Made by a program: the position numbers and the translations under genes | DNA from: Xanthomonas sp. NCPPB 1128 | GTDB lineage: Bacteria; Pseudomonadota; Gammaproteobacteria; Xanthomonadales; Xanthomonadaceae | Length of the DNA stretch: 57,944 bases | Direction of reading: 5' to 3' | Assembly: GCF_001043115.1 (NCBI RefSeq) | Contig: NZ_LFME01000033.1 | Location: forward strand, 1-57,944 | Shown here: in pieces, positions 26,775 to 33,878 of the stretch | Position numbering within the stretch: the first letter of the stretch is position 1 | How the letters are laid out: every line of letters begins with the position of its first letter | The notes under the pieces: generated by a model | What the model was told of the DNA's origin: nothing | Databases searched by the model: none | What the model saw: the letters and a program-made list of their open reading frames with translations, nothing else

Positions 26775-27500
26775 TGTGGGGGGACTTCAGTCCCGACCCG
26801 ATGACCGGTGGTTACCGCAGGGCCCCGCGAGGCCACTGCCCCACGCGTCGCGGCTGAAGCCGCTCCCACACGTGGGTATTCGCCAGCGGATGCGCCACGC
26901 GCAGCAAGTCTTGTGGGAGGGACTTCAGTCCCGACGCGATGACCGGTGGTTACCGCAGCGCCCCGCGAAGCCGCTGACTCACGCGTCGCGGCTGAAGCCG
27001 CTCCCACGCGTGGGCATCCCCAGCGAATACGGCACGTGCGGGCAAGCCCTGTGGGAGGGACTTCAGTCCCGACGCGACGACCGGTAGTTACCGCCGGGTC
27101 CCGAGAGGCCACTGCCCCACGCGTCGCGGCTGAAGCCGCTCCCACAAGTGGGTATTCGCCAGCGGATGCGCCACGCGCAGCAAGTCTGTGGGAGGGACTT
27201 CAGTCCCGACGCGATGACCGGTGGTTACCGCGGCGCCCCGCGAAGCCGCTGACCCACGCGTCGCCGCGAAGCCGCTCCCACGCGTGGGCATTCCCCAGCG
27301 AATACGGCACGTGCGGGCAAGCCCTGTGGGAGGGACTTCAGTCCCGACGCGACGACCGGTGGTTGCCGCAGGGCCCCGCGAGGCCGCTGCCCCACGCGTC
27401 GCGGTTGAAGCCGCTCCCACAAGTGGGTATTCGTCAGCGGATGCGCCACGCGCAGCAAGTCTTGTGGGAGGGACTTCAGTCCCGACGCGATGACCGTGGT
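26775..27500. repeat. Tandem REP array, 137-138 bp period, alternating A/B units
   Basis: Unit starts at 26775, 26912, 27050, 27187, 27325 and 27463 (last partial). Each unit opens with TGTGGGAGGGACTTCAGTCC and carries an inverted CGTCGCGGCTGAAGCCGCTC about 80 bp later. The tails alternate: one type has TTCGCCAGCGGATGCGCC, the other CCCAGCGAATACGGCACG, so the true repeat is an about 275-bp dimer. Several frames stay open through it and give repetitive VGGTSVPTR-type peptides, which are artefacts. It fills most of the 977-bp gap between glycerate kinase and the DUF2628 gene; the remainder is a CCCGAAT-like run at 27568-27598. Confidence 0.95.
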
Positions 27501-27632
27501 TGCCGCAAGCGGGGAGGGGAGACCGGTCCCGAAGCCAGGCCTGAGGTCGGCGCCAGCCCGCTGTGACCAATCCCGAATCCCCAATCCCAACTCCCCAGGC
27601 CAGCACCAAACTGGTGCGTCAGCCGCGCCCAT

Positions 27633-27675
27633 TTGGCGTGCGCTGGCCCATTCAGGTAAACTGAAAACGTTTACA
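27633..27675 (+). promoter_or_regulatory. Promoter with LacI-type operator upstream of the DUF2628 gene
   Basis: A -35-like TTGGCG (27633-27638) and -10-like TAAACT (27657-27662) are 18 bp apart. Directly following is TGAAAACGTTTACA (27662-27675), a perfect match to the pattern TGWNANCGNTNWCA of LacI/CcpA-type operators, centred on AACGTT. The ATG is 17 bp downstream. A repressor could bind over the transcription start; which one is unknown. Confidence 0.45.
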
Positions 27676-27692
27676 ACACGGATGCTTTCGCC

Positions 27693-28094
27693 ATGGAAAC
27701 CCCCAATCTCCCGCAACGCGCGCCGCTCAGCCCCAAGTGGCAGTTCCGCTTCGACTTCTTCGACCGCTACGGCGCCCCGTCCACGCCCGAGTACAAGGCC
27801 GCGTTCAAGGCGCTGCCGTTCATGGACCGGTTGAAGATCAACATGAACTTCTTCGCCCTGTTCTTCGGCTTCATCTACTTCTTCATCCTCGGCATGTGGC
27901 GCAAGGCGCTGGGGCTGATCGGCATCTCGCTGGCGGTGGGCATCGTCGCGGCGTTCCTGCCCGACGTGATTGGCCGCGGCCTGGGCATCGCCTACTCGCT
28001 GCTGGTCGGCATGGCCGCCAACTACGCCTACTACCTGGACCAGCGCAAGGGCAGCGTCAGCTGGAACCCGTTCGAAGGCGTGCGTTGGTGGTAA
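27693..28094 (+). CDS. DUF2628 family membrane protein
   Basis: A 133-residue protein. A hydrophilic N-terminus (residues 1-50) with WQFRFDFFDRYGAP leads into MNFFALFFGFIYFFILGMWRK and two to three further hydrophobic helices, ending YYLDQRKGSVSWNPFEGVRWW. This pattern fits DUF2628, small inner-membrane proteins of unknown function. It is preceded by a plausible promoter with a LacI-type operator and is convergent with the next gene. Confidence 0.82.
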   Translation: METPNLPQRAPLSPKWQFRFDFFDRYGAPSTPEYKAAFKALPFMDRLKINMNFFALFFGFIYFFILGMWRKALGLIGISLAVGIVAAFLPDVIGRGLGIAYSLLVGMAANYAYYLDQRKGSVSWNPFEGVRWW

Positions 28095-28139
28095 CGGCCG
28101 GGCGTGGCGGCGCGGCGCGGGTGCGCCACGCCGCCGCGC

Positions 28140-28868
28140 TCAGCGCTTGCGTTTCCAGAATTGCCAGGCCGGTACCGGCTTCGGCGTGACCACGGCGGCG
28201 GCCGGCGCCGGCGCCAACTGGCCTTGCACGCGGGCCAGCCGTTGCTGCGCATCGAACGCCAGCACGATGCGGGTATTGCCGCGGGTCGCCACGGTCTGCG
28301 CGGCCTCGCGCTGCAGCGCATAGCCCTGATCCCCCAGCAGGCCCTCGCCCATGGCGCGGTGGTCGAGCGTGAACTGCATCGGCAGTTCCCCGAGCAGGCG
28401 CAGTACGCGGGCGTCGTCGCAAGGTGCGAAGACCGCAGCTGGTACGTCATCGAGCAGGAAGAACAGCGCGCCGCCGTCGTACGGCGCACGGTAGTAGCAG
28501 CGCCCGCGCAGGGCGCCGGCGAGCAGGGCGATGTGATGGCCGCCATCCTCGCCCAGCGCCGAGGATGGCGCAGCCAGCTCGGCGATGCCTTCGCGCTCGC
28601 CATGCATGCGCAGCGCTTCCGCTTCGGTCAGCAGGGCCGGCGGCAGGTGGCTGGCGGTGTTGGCCCAGGCCCACAGCCAGCTGGCACTGGCCTCGGCGGC
28701 AGTGCCCAGCAGCTGCAGCGGAAACGACAGATCCTCGCCGAAGCGCACCCGGCCTTCGCCCAGGTCCACGCGCCAGTCGCGCTCGCCCAGCACGTCGGCC
28801 AGCGCCTGCTGGCGGGCGTAGGCGCTGCCGATGTGCCGTGCCAGGGCGGCCTGGAATTCCGGACTCAT
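28140..28868 (-). CDS. Conserved protein of unknown function (DUF6882-like)
   Basis: A 242-residue soluble protein without signal peptide. WLWAWAN near residue 66, FGEDLSFPLQLLG and GDQGYALQREAA recall DUF6882 proteins, but this is from memory of the pattern only. The C-terminus is Ala/Pro-rich and ends WQFWKRKR. It follows the permease gene by 8 bp on the same strand, so the two are probably co-transcribed. No catalytic motif is visible. Confidence 0.7.
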   Translation of the reverse strand: MSPEFQAALARHIGSAYARQQALADVLGERDWRVDLGEGRVRFGEDLSFPLQLLGTAAEASASWLWAWANTASHLPPALLTEAEALRMHGEREGIAELAAPSSALGEDGGHHIALLAGALRGRCYYRAPYDGGALFFLLDDVPAAVFAPCDDARVLRLLGELPMQFTLDHRAMGEGLLGDQGYALQREAAQTVATRGNTRIVLAFDAQQRLARVQGQLAPAPAAAVVTPKPVPAWQFWKRKR

Positions 28869-28876
28869 CGCGGCGT

Positions 28877-30310
28877 CTACGGCGCGCGCTGCAGCAGGCT
28901 GTTGCGGCGGCCGTACAGCAGGTAGGCGACCACACCCAGCGCGTTCCACAGCCCGAACCAGATCTGCGTGGTATGCGGCAGGCTCCAGAACAGGTACAGG
29001 CAGCCGCCGATCGCCAGCGGCCCGACCAGCCACGCCAGCGGCGTGCGGAAGGTGCGGACGCGGCCGGGTTCGCGGCGGCGCAGGACCAGCATGCAGGCGG
29101 CCACGGCGATGAAGGCGGCCAGGGTGCCGGCATTGGCCAGCGCGGCGATCTCGTCCAGCCGCGCCACGCCGGCCAGCGCCGCCACCAGCACCGCGGTGAA
29201 CAGGGTGGTGGCCACCGGCGTGCCGGTGCGCGCGTTGACCTTGGACAGCCCGCGCGGCAGCAGCCCGTCGCGCGACATCACGAAGAAGATCCGGCTCTGT
29301 CCGTACAGGAACGCCAGCAGCACGGTCGGCAGCGCGATCACCGCGACCACGCCGATCGCCGCCGCCGCCTTGCCGTGGCCGAGCTCGCGCAGGATCAGCG
29401 CCAGCGGCTCGGCGCTGGCGCCGAACACGTCGTAGCGCATCGCGCCGACCGCGGCCAGCGCGACCAGGATGTAGATCAGGGTGCAGCCGATCATCGAACC
29501 GACGATGCCGATCGCCAGGTCGCGCTTCGGGTTCTTGGTTTCCTCGGCAGCGGTGGAGATCGCATCGAAACCGTAGAAGGCGAAGAAGATGATCGCCGCC
29601 GCGGCCATCACCCCGTGCGCGACGCCATCGGCGCCGACCGTCTTGGGGAAGCCGTAGGGCATGAACGGGTGCAGGTTGGCGCTCTGGAACGCCGGCAGCG
29701 CCACCGCCACGAAGATGCCCAGGGCGATCAGCTTCAGCACCACCAGCACCGCGTTGAGCGTGGCGCTTTCCTTGGTGCCGGCCATCAGCAGGCCGGCCAC
29801 GGCGAAGGTGATCAGCACCGCCGGCAGGTTGACGATGCCGCCTGCGTGCGGCCCGGCGGTCAGCGCCGCCGGCAGGTTCAGGTCCATGCCGCTCTGCGCG
29901 CTGGCCCAGTGCAGGAAGCCGACGAAGTAGCCGGACCAGCCCACCGCCACCGTGCTGACCACCAGCGAGTACTCCAGGATCAGGCTCCAGCCCACCACCC
30001 AGGCGATCGCTTCGCCGAGCGCGACGTAGCTGTAGGTGTAGGCGCTGCCAGCGGCCGGCATCATCGTCGCCATCTCCGCGTAGGCCAGCGCGGCGCAGGC
30101 GCAGATCGCCCCGGCCACCGCGAACGACACCAGCACCGCCGGCCCGGCCAGTTGCGCGCCGACCCCGATCAGGGTGTAGATGCCGGTGCCGACGATCGCG
30201 CCGATGCCCAGCGCCACCAGATGCGGCCAGCTCAGCGAGGGCACCAGCCGGCGGCCGGCCTCGTGGACGGTGACCAGGTCGAGCGACTTGCGCCGGAACA
30301 GGAACGACAT
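28877..30310 (-). CDS. APC-superfamily amino acid permease (cationic amino acid transporter type)
   Basis: A 477-residue transporter with 12-13 hydrophobic segments. The APC signature GIGAIVGTGIYTLIG in TM1 and GWSLILEYSLVVSTVAVGWSGYF in TM3 are clear, with FYGFDAISTAAEETKNPKRDLAIGI in TM6 as in YhdG/CAT-like permeases. It imports an amino acid or polyamine across the inner membrane; the substrate cannot be read from sequence. RHGG-like spacer regions are normal. An REP pair lies upstream, between it and the response regulator gene. Confidence 0.92.
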   Translation of the reverse strand: MSFLFRRKSLDLVTVHEAGRRLVPSLSWPHLVALGIGAIVGTGIYTLIGVGAQLAGPAVLVSFAVAGAICACAALAYAEMATMMPAAGSAYTYSYVALGEAIAWVVGWSLILEYSLVVSTVAVGWSGYFVGFLHWASAQSGMDLNLPAALTAGPHAGGIVNLPAVLITFAVAGLLMAGTKESATLNAVLVVLKLIALGIFVAVALPAFQSANLHPFMPYGFPKTVGADGVAHGVMAAAAIIFFAFYGFDAISTAAEETKNPKRDLAIGIVGSMIGCTLIYILVALAAVGAMRYDVFGASAEPLALILRELGHGKAAAAIGVVAVIALPTVLLAFLYGQSRIFFVMSRDGLLPRGLSKVNARTGTPVATTLFTAVLVAALAGVARLDEIAALANAGTLAAFIAVAACMLVLRRREPGRVRTFRTPLAWLVGPLAIGGCLYLFWSLPHTTQIWFGLWNALGVVAYLLYGRRNSLLQRAP

Positions 30311-30451
30311 GCGGGCCTCGGGTGCGGGAGTGACAAGCCCGGCAGTGTCGCCGAACGCAGTGCAGCAAAGCTATGCCTGCGGCGTGGCACGGCGCTTGTG
30401 CGGGTCGATGCGAAGTACGCGTTCGGCTTTCTCACGCTGCGATTGCGCTGT

Positions 30452-30519
30452 CGTAGGAGCGGCTTCAACCGCGACGGGCTTTCCCGATGACGCCCGTCGC
30501 GGCTGCAGCCGCTCCTACG
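30452..30519. repeat. REP-like inverted pair
   Basis: CGTAGGAGCGGCTTCAACCG and CCGTCGCGGCTGCAGCCGCT in inverted orientation in the 270-bp gap upstream of the permease gene and downstream of the response regulator gene. It has the same family and layout as 22086-22152. Confidence 0.92.
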
Positions 30520-30580
30520 GAATACCGTTGCGTCAGGACGTGTTCCGCCGCCCGCGGCAAGCGTGGGTTCTCGCAACCGA

Positions 30581-31201
30581 CTACCGCCCCAGCCGCTCCG
30601 CCAGCCGCACCAGTTCGGCCAGCGAGCCGACCTCCAGCTTGCGCATCGCATTGCCGCGGCGCACCTTCACCGTGATCTCGCTGAGCTGCAGCCGCGCCGC
30701 CACCTGCTTGTTCAACAGGCCCTGCACCACCAGTTCCACCACCTCGCGTTCGCCGGCGCTCAGCCGCGCCCAGCGCGCCTGCAGTTCGGCCTGCGCCGCA
30801 TCGGCAGCGCGGCGGGCGCGGTCGCGGGCGGTGCCCTGGCCGATCGCATCGAGCAGGTCCTGATCGCGGAACGGCTTGGTCAGGAACTCGATCGCGCCGT
30901 TCTTCATGGCCTCCACGCTCATCGGAATATCGCCGTGGCCGGTGATGAAGATGGTCGGCAGCGCCAGTCCGGCCTCGTGCATGTTGCGGTGGAAGTCCAT
31001 GCCGCTCTGCCCGGGCATGCGGATGTCCAGCACCAGGCAGCTCGGCGCGTCGGCGCGCGGATGCGCCAGGAACTCGCGGGTCGAGGCGAAGGCGTGCACC
31101 TGCAGGTCCACCGAGGCGAACAGGTCCTCCAGCGCGGCGCGGATCGAGGCGTCGTCGTCGATCAGGTACACCACCGGGCGTGCGGTCGCGTCGGCGTTCA
31201 T
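30581..31201 (-). CDS. FixJ/NarL-type response regulator
   Basis: A 206-residue regulator. The receiver domain (residues 8-125) has the acidic pocket LIDDD, phospho-acceptor Asp in LVLDIRMPGQSG, Thr in FITGHGD and Lys in FLTKPF. A LuxR-type HTH follows (LSAGEREVVELVVQGLLNKQVAARLQLSEITVKV). The ATG overlaps the stop of the histidine kinase gene by 4 bp, so they are a cognate pair. Target genes are unknown; the upstream minus-strand mgtC is 45 bp before the kinase gene and may be in the same transcript. Confidence 0.94.
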   Translation of the reverse strand: MNADATARPVVYLIDDDASIRAALEDLFASVDLQVHAFASTREFLAHPRADAPSCLVLDIRMPGQSGMDFHRNMHEAGLALPTIFITGHGDIPMSVEAMKNGAIEFLTKPFRDQDLLDAIGQGTARDRARRAADAAQAELQARWARLSAGEREVVELVVQGLLNKQVAARLQLSEITVKVRRGNAMRKLEVGSLAELVRLAERLGR

Positions 31202-32268
31202 GGGTGGGCTCCGCTGGCGATGGGCAGGCACACGCAGAACACCGCACCGCGCGGCCGGCCGGGTTCGGCCCAGATGCGCCCGCCGCCGGCCTCGACGATG
31301 CTGCGGCTGATGCTCAGGCCGATGCCGATGCCGCCCTGCTTGGTGGTCCAGAACGCATCGAACAGGTGCGCCTGCGCCTGCGCGGAGAGGCCTTCGCCGC
31401 TGTCGGCCACGCTCAGCCGCACCGAACGCGCGTCCTCGCGCTCGGTGACGATGCGCAGCGTGCGTTGCGCCGGCGCCGTGGCCGCCATCGCCTCGATCGC
31501 GTTGAGCAACAGGTTGCCGATCACCTGCTGGATCTGCACCGGATCGGCCGACACCGGCGGCAGCAGCGCCGACAGCTCGGTGTGCACGCTGACCGCGCTG
31601 CGCTCCAGTTCGCCCTGCGACAGCGCCAGCACCTCGTTCACTGCGGCGTTGAGGTCGAAGGCGCGCTGCTGCGGCGCCTCGCTCCGGGTCAGGCTGCGCA
31701 CCCGTGCGATCACCTCGCCGGCGCGTTCGGCGTCGGCGAGGATGCGCGTCAGCGCCGCGCGCGCCTTGTCCAGGTTCGGCGGCTGCTGGTCGAGCCAGCG
31801 CTGGCAGGCGTTGCCGCTGGTGACGATGGCCGCCAGCGGCTGGTTGACCTCGTGCGCGATCGAGGCGGTCAGGCTGCCCAGGCTGCGCACCCGCGCCAGC
31901 CGCAGCAACTGCGCCTGCGCCGCGTGGGCGGCGGCCTTGGCGCGCTCCATGCGCACCGCGATGGACGCGGTCACCGCCACCACCACGATGCTGATCGCCG
32001 AGTTGATCACGCCGACCCGGTAGGCGCCGGAATGGGTCAAATGGAAACTGAGCACGACCAGCACCACGCAGATCCCGGCAAGCAGGCCCAGCCCGGGCGG
32101 GGCCAGCAAGCGCACTGCGCCGAGGATCGCCACGGTGTAGAACAGCGCCGCCGCCACCGCGTAGTCGGTGACCGTGTCGGCGACGAAGATGGCGCCCAGC
32201 ACCAGGCCCAGCAGGGCCAGGCCGAGCAGACGGCGGTGCGGCGGCAGCGGCTTGAACCAGGCGATCAT
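31198..32268 (-). CDS. Membrane sensor histidine kinase (FixL/DctB-like HisKA class)
   Basis: A 356-residue kinase. Four to five hydrophobic segments fill residues 13-105 with almost no periplasmic loop, so it probably senses a membrane or cytosolic signal. A short coiled linker leads to HisKA (SLTASIAHEVNQPLAAIV, the phosphorylatable His near 141), then the N box NLLLNAIEAM, G1 DSGEGLS and G2 GIGIGLSISRSIVEAGGG. It lacks PAS domains, unlike FixL. It is translationally coupled to the FixJ-type regulator and lies 45 bp downstream of mgtC. Confidence 0.94.
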   Translation of the reverse strand: MIAWFKPLPPHRRLLGLALLGLVLGAIFVADTVTDYAVAAALFYTVAILGAVRLLAPPGLGLLAGICVVLVVLSFHLTHSGAYRVGVINSAISIVVVAVTASIAVRMERAKAAAHAAQAQLLRLARVRSLGSLTASIAHEVNQPLAAIVTSGNACQRWLDQQPPNLDKARAALTRILADAERAGEVIARVRSLTRSEAPQQRAFDLNAAVNEVLALSQGELERSAVSVHTELSALLPPVSADPVQIQQVIGNLLLNAIEAMAATAPAQRTLRIVTEREDARSVRLSVADSGEGLSAQAQAHLFDAFWTTKQGGIGIGLSISRSIVEAGGGRIWAEPGRPRGAVFCVCLPIASGAHP

Positions 32269-32313
32269 CGGCGGCGGAGGATGAGGGAGGACGTAGGGCT
32301 GGACATGGCCGGC

Positions 32314-33042
32314 TCAGCCTTCGACGCCGGCGTTCCAGAACGCCTGTTGTACACCCGGCTCGCTCTCCAGGCGCTGCACCACCGCATCCAGTTCCTCGGC
32401 GCGCACCGCGGTGGCGTACAGGGTGGCGGCGATCTCCACGTCCTTCTGCCCGAACGGATGCTGCTCGACTTCGCGCGCCGGGTAATGCGCCTCCTCCAGC
32501 AGTTCGATCAGCCGCTCGCGCACGTCGCCATGCACCTCGCGCGCGCAGATCGCATAGAACATGTAGGTGGCTTCCAGCGAGGATTCCTTCAGCGGATGCC
32601 GGTTGATGCGGTTCACCATCGGCCGCAGCAGCGTGTTGCTGAGCAGCACGAACATGGCCGCCAGCACCGCCTCGGCGACCAGGCCGGCACCGGCGCAGGC
32701 GCCGACCGCCCCCGACCCCCACAGCGTGGCCGCGGTATTGAGCCCGGTGACGTTGGCGCCTTCCTTCATGATCGCGCCGGCGCCGAGGAAGCCGATGCCG
32801 GAGACCACGTAGGCCACCACCTGCACCGCGCCCTGGGTGCCGCCGTGGATTTCGAACAGGCGATCGCCGAGCGAGACGAAGATCGCCGCGCCGACCGCGA
32901 CCAGGGTGTTGGTGCGCAGCCCGGCGGTGCGCTGGCGCACCTGGCGCTCGAAGCCGATGATCGCGCCGAGCACGAAGGCGGCGGTGAGGCTCACCAGGGT
33001 GTCGAGCAGCGAGCCGAGATTGAACAGGCGCAGGGCTTCCAT
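32314..33042 (-). CDS. mgtC: MgtC/SapB family protein
   Basis: A 242-residue inner-membrane protein. The N-terminal MgtC domain has about five hydrophobic segments and hallmark sequences: ALGAIIGFERQ-like (VLGAIIGFERQVRQRTAGLRTNTLVA), VVSGIGFLGAGAIM and GLNTAATLW. A soluble ACT-like C-terminal domain follows. In pathogens MgtC supports growth at low Mg2+ and inhibits F-ATPase. The ATG lacks a good Shine-Dalgarno and overlaps, as TGATG, the stop of an 11-codon ORF (33042-33077), so translational coupling is possible. Upstream on the same strand are a small basic gene and an MDPDP leader ORF. Confidence 0.93.
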   Translation of the reverse strand: MEALRLFNLGSLLDTLVSLTAAFVLGAIIGFERQVRQRTAGLRTNTLVAVGAAIFVSLGDRLFEIHGGTQGAVQVVAYVVSGIGFLGAGAIMKEGANVTGLNTAATLWGSGAVGACAGAGLVAEAVLAAMFVLLSNTLLRPMVNRINRHPLKESSLEATYMFYAICAREVHGDVRERLIELLEEAHYPAREVEQHPFGQKDVEIAATLYATAVRAEELDAVVQRLESEPGVQQAFWNAGVEG

Positions 33043-33167
33043 CAGGGCGCGTTCCGGTAGGCGAGGGGAGCGATCATGGCGGCTTCGGGAAAGAAAATGA
33101 GCGGATGCGGGGTGCGCATGATGCCGGGGCAAGATGGCAGCCCGCATCGCGGCGGCAGGCGCGCGGC

Positions 33168-33494
33168 TCAGCGCACCCCGGGCCACCACGCCAGCGCGGC
33201 GTGCAACCAGTGCGCAGCCGGGGCGCTCGCCCCGGCCTCGTGCAGGCGCCGCTGCGCCGCATGCGGCAGGCGCGCACGGACCCGGATGCGGTCGGCGACC
33301 GGCAGCTGCGACAGCGCATCGGCCATCACCCGCGGCGACTGTGCGGACAGCGCCAGGGCGAAGGCACGCGGGCCGTGGGCGACGAGCAGATGCCGCAGCG
33401 CCTCGGTGCGGCGCATGGCGACCGCGGCGCGCAGCGCGCGCTGCAGGCCGCGCTGCAGACGGAAACGGCGGGAAAACAGCGAGAACGCGAACAT
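33168..33494 (-). CDS. Small highly basic protein of unknown function upstream of mgtC
   Basis: A 108-residue protein rich in Arg and Ala (FSRRFRLQRGLQRALRAAV near the start) with about ten His or Trp in the C-terminal third and no signal peptide or long hydrophobic helix. AAGGAGGT, the full anti-Shine-Dalgarno match and the strongest in the window, sits 4 nt before the ATG at 33494. An upstream in-frame start (33524) would hide it. The stop is 125 bp before mgtC on the same strand, and a 26-codon leader ORF lies 67 bp upstream. I do not recognise a family; an accessory to MgtC is a guess from position. Confidence 0.6.
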   Translation of the reverse strand: MFAFSLFSRRFRLQRGLQRALRAAVAMRRTEALRHLLVAHGPRAFALALSAQSPRVMADALSQLPVADRIRVRARLPHAAQRRLHEAGASAPAAHWLHAALAWWPGVR

Positions 33495-33561
33495 GACGAC
33501 CTCCTTGCGGCGCGTGGCCGGCAAGGACGTCGCGGCCTGCGGGCGGCGGGCGTCTTCCGGC

Positions 33562-33642
33562 TCAGCGCCAGGCAGCGACCAGGCGGGGGGATTGGCAGGG
33601 GAATGCGGCGCTGACGCCGCGTCGATGCGGATCGGGGTCCAT
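33562..33642 (-). CDS. Candidate regulatory leader peptide, MgtL-like (26 codons)
   Basis: A short ORF with an excellent Shine-Dalgarno (GGAGG, 5 nt before the ATG) encodes MDPDPHRRGVSAAF followed by 12 more residues ending in TGA at 33562. The first five residues alternate Asp and Pro; enterobacterial MgtL starts MDPEP, a sequence known to destabilise translating ribosomes at low Mg2+ and so control mgtA transcription. The ORF itself contains a GC stem (GCGGCG-n4-CGCCGC, 33605-33620). Downstream on the same strand are a small gene and mgtC. Function as a Mg2+ sensor is inference; the peptide is probably not a stable product. Confidence 0.55.
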   Translation of the reverse strand: MDPDPHRRGVSAAFPCQSPRLVAAWR

Positions 33643-33866
33643 GCTCGCCTCCGGTGTCAGGGGAACGGATCGCGCGATGCGCGACGGCCGGGCGCGGCCT
33701 GATGCCGCGGCGCCGCCCACTGGGCAAGCCAGGAGCGGATGCCGCAAAGCTTGGCATGGGGCACATAGGCACACCAGCCTGCATGAGGCCATGGCGGCGA
33801 TACCAAGGTATATCCCGGCCCCGTCCGCCTACCGGCGCTTGGCGCAGCGACTGAGACGCGGCCGGC

Positions 33867-33872
33867 TACACT
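33867..33872 (+). promoter_or_regulatory. -10 element suggesting a leaderless rmuC transcript
   Basis: TACACT lies 6 nt before the rmuC ATG inside GCCGGCTACACTGGCCGC. A TTGGCG at 33839-33844 is 22 bp upstream, longer than an ideal spacer, so the promoter is only provisional. No Shine-Dalgarno precedes the ATG. Confidence 0.42.
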
Positions 33873-33878
33873 GGCCGC

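Noticed and set aside
26775-27500. Regularly spaced palindromic repeats resembling a CRISPR array
   Set aside because: The period is 137-138 bp and the sequences between the palindromes are themselves repeated, not unique spacers. No cas genes are in the window.
26737-27566. Open reading frames on both strands through the REP array
   Set aside because: They translate into repeated VGGTSVPTR / EAADPRVAAEAAP peptides that simply follow the DNA repeat, and none has a ribosome-binding site.
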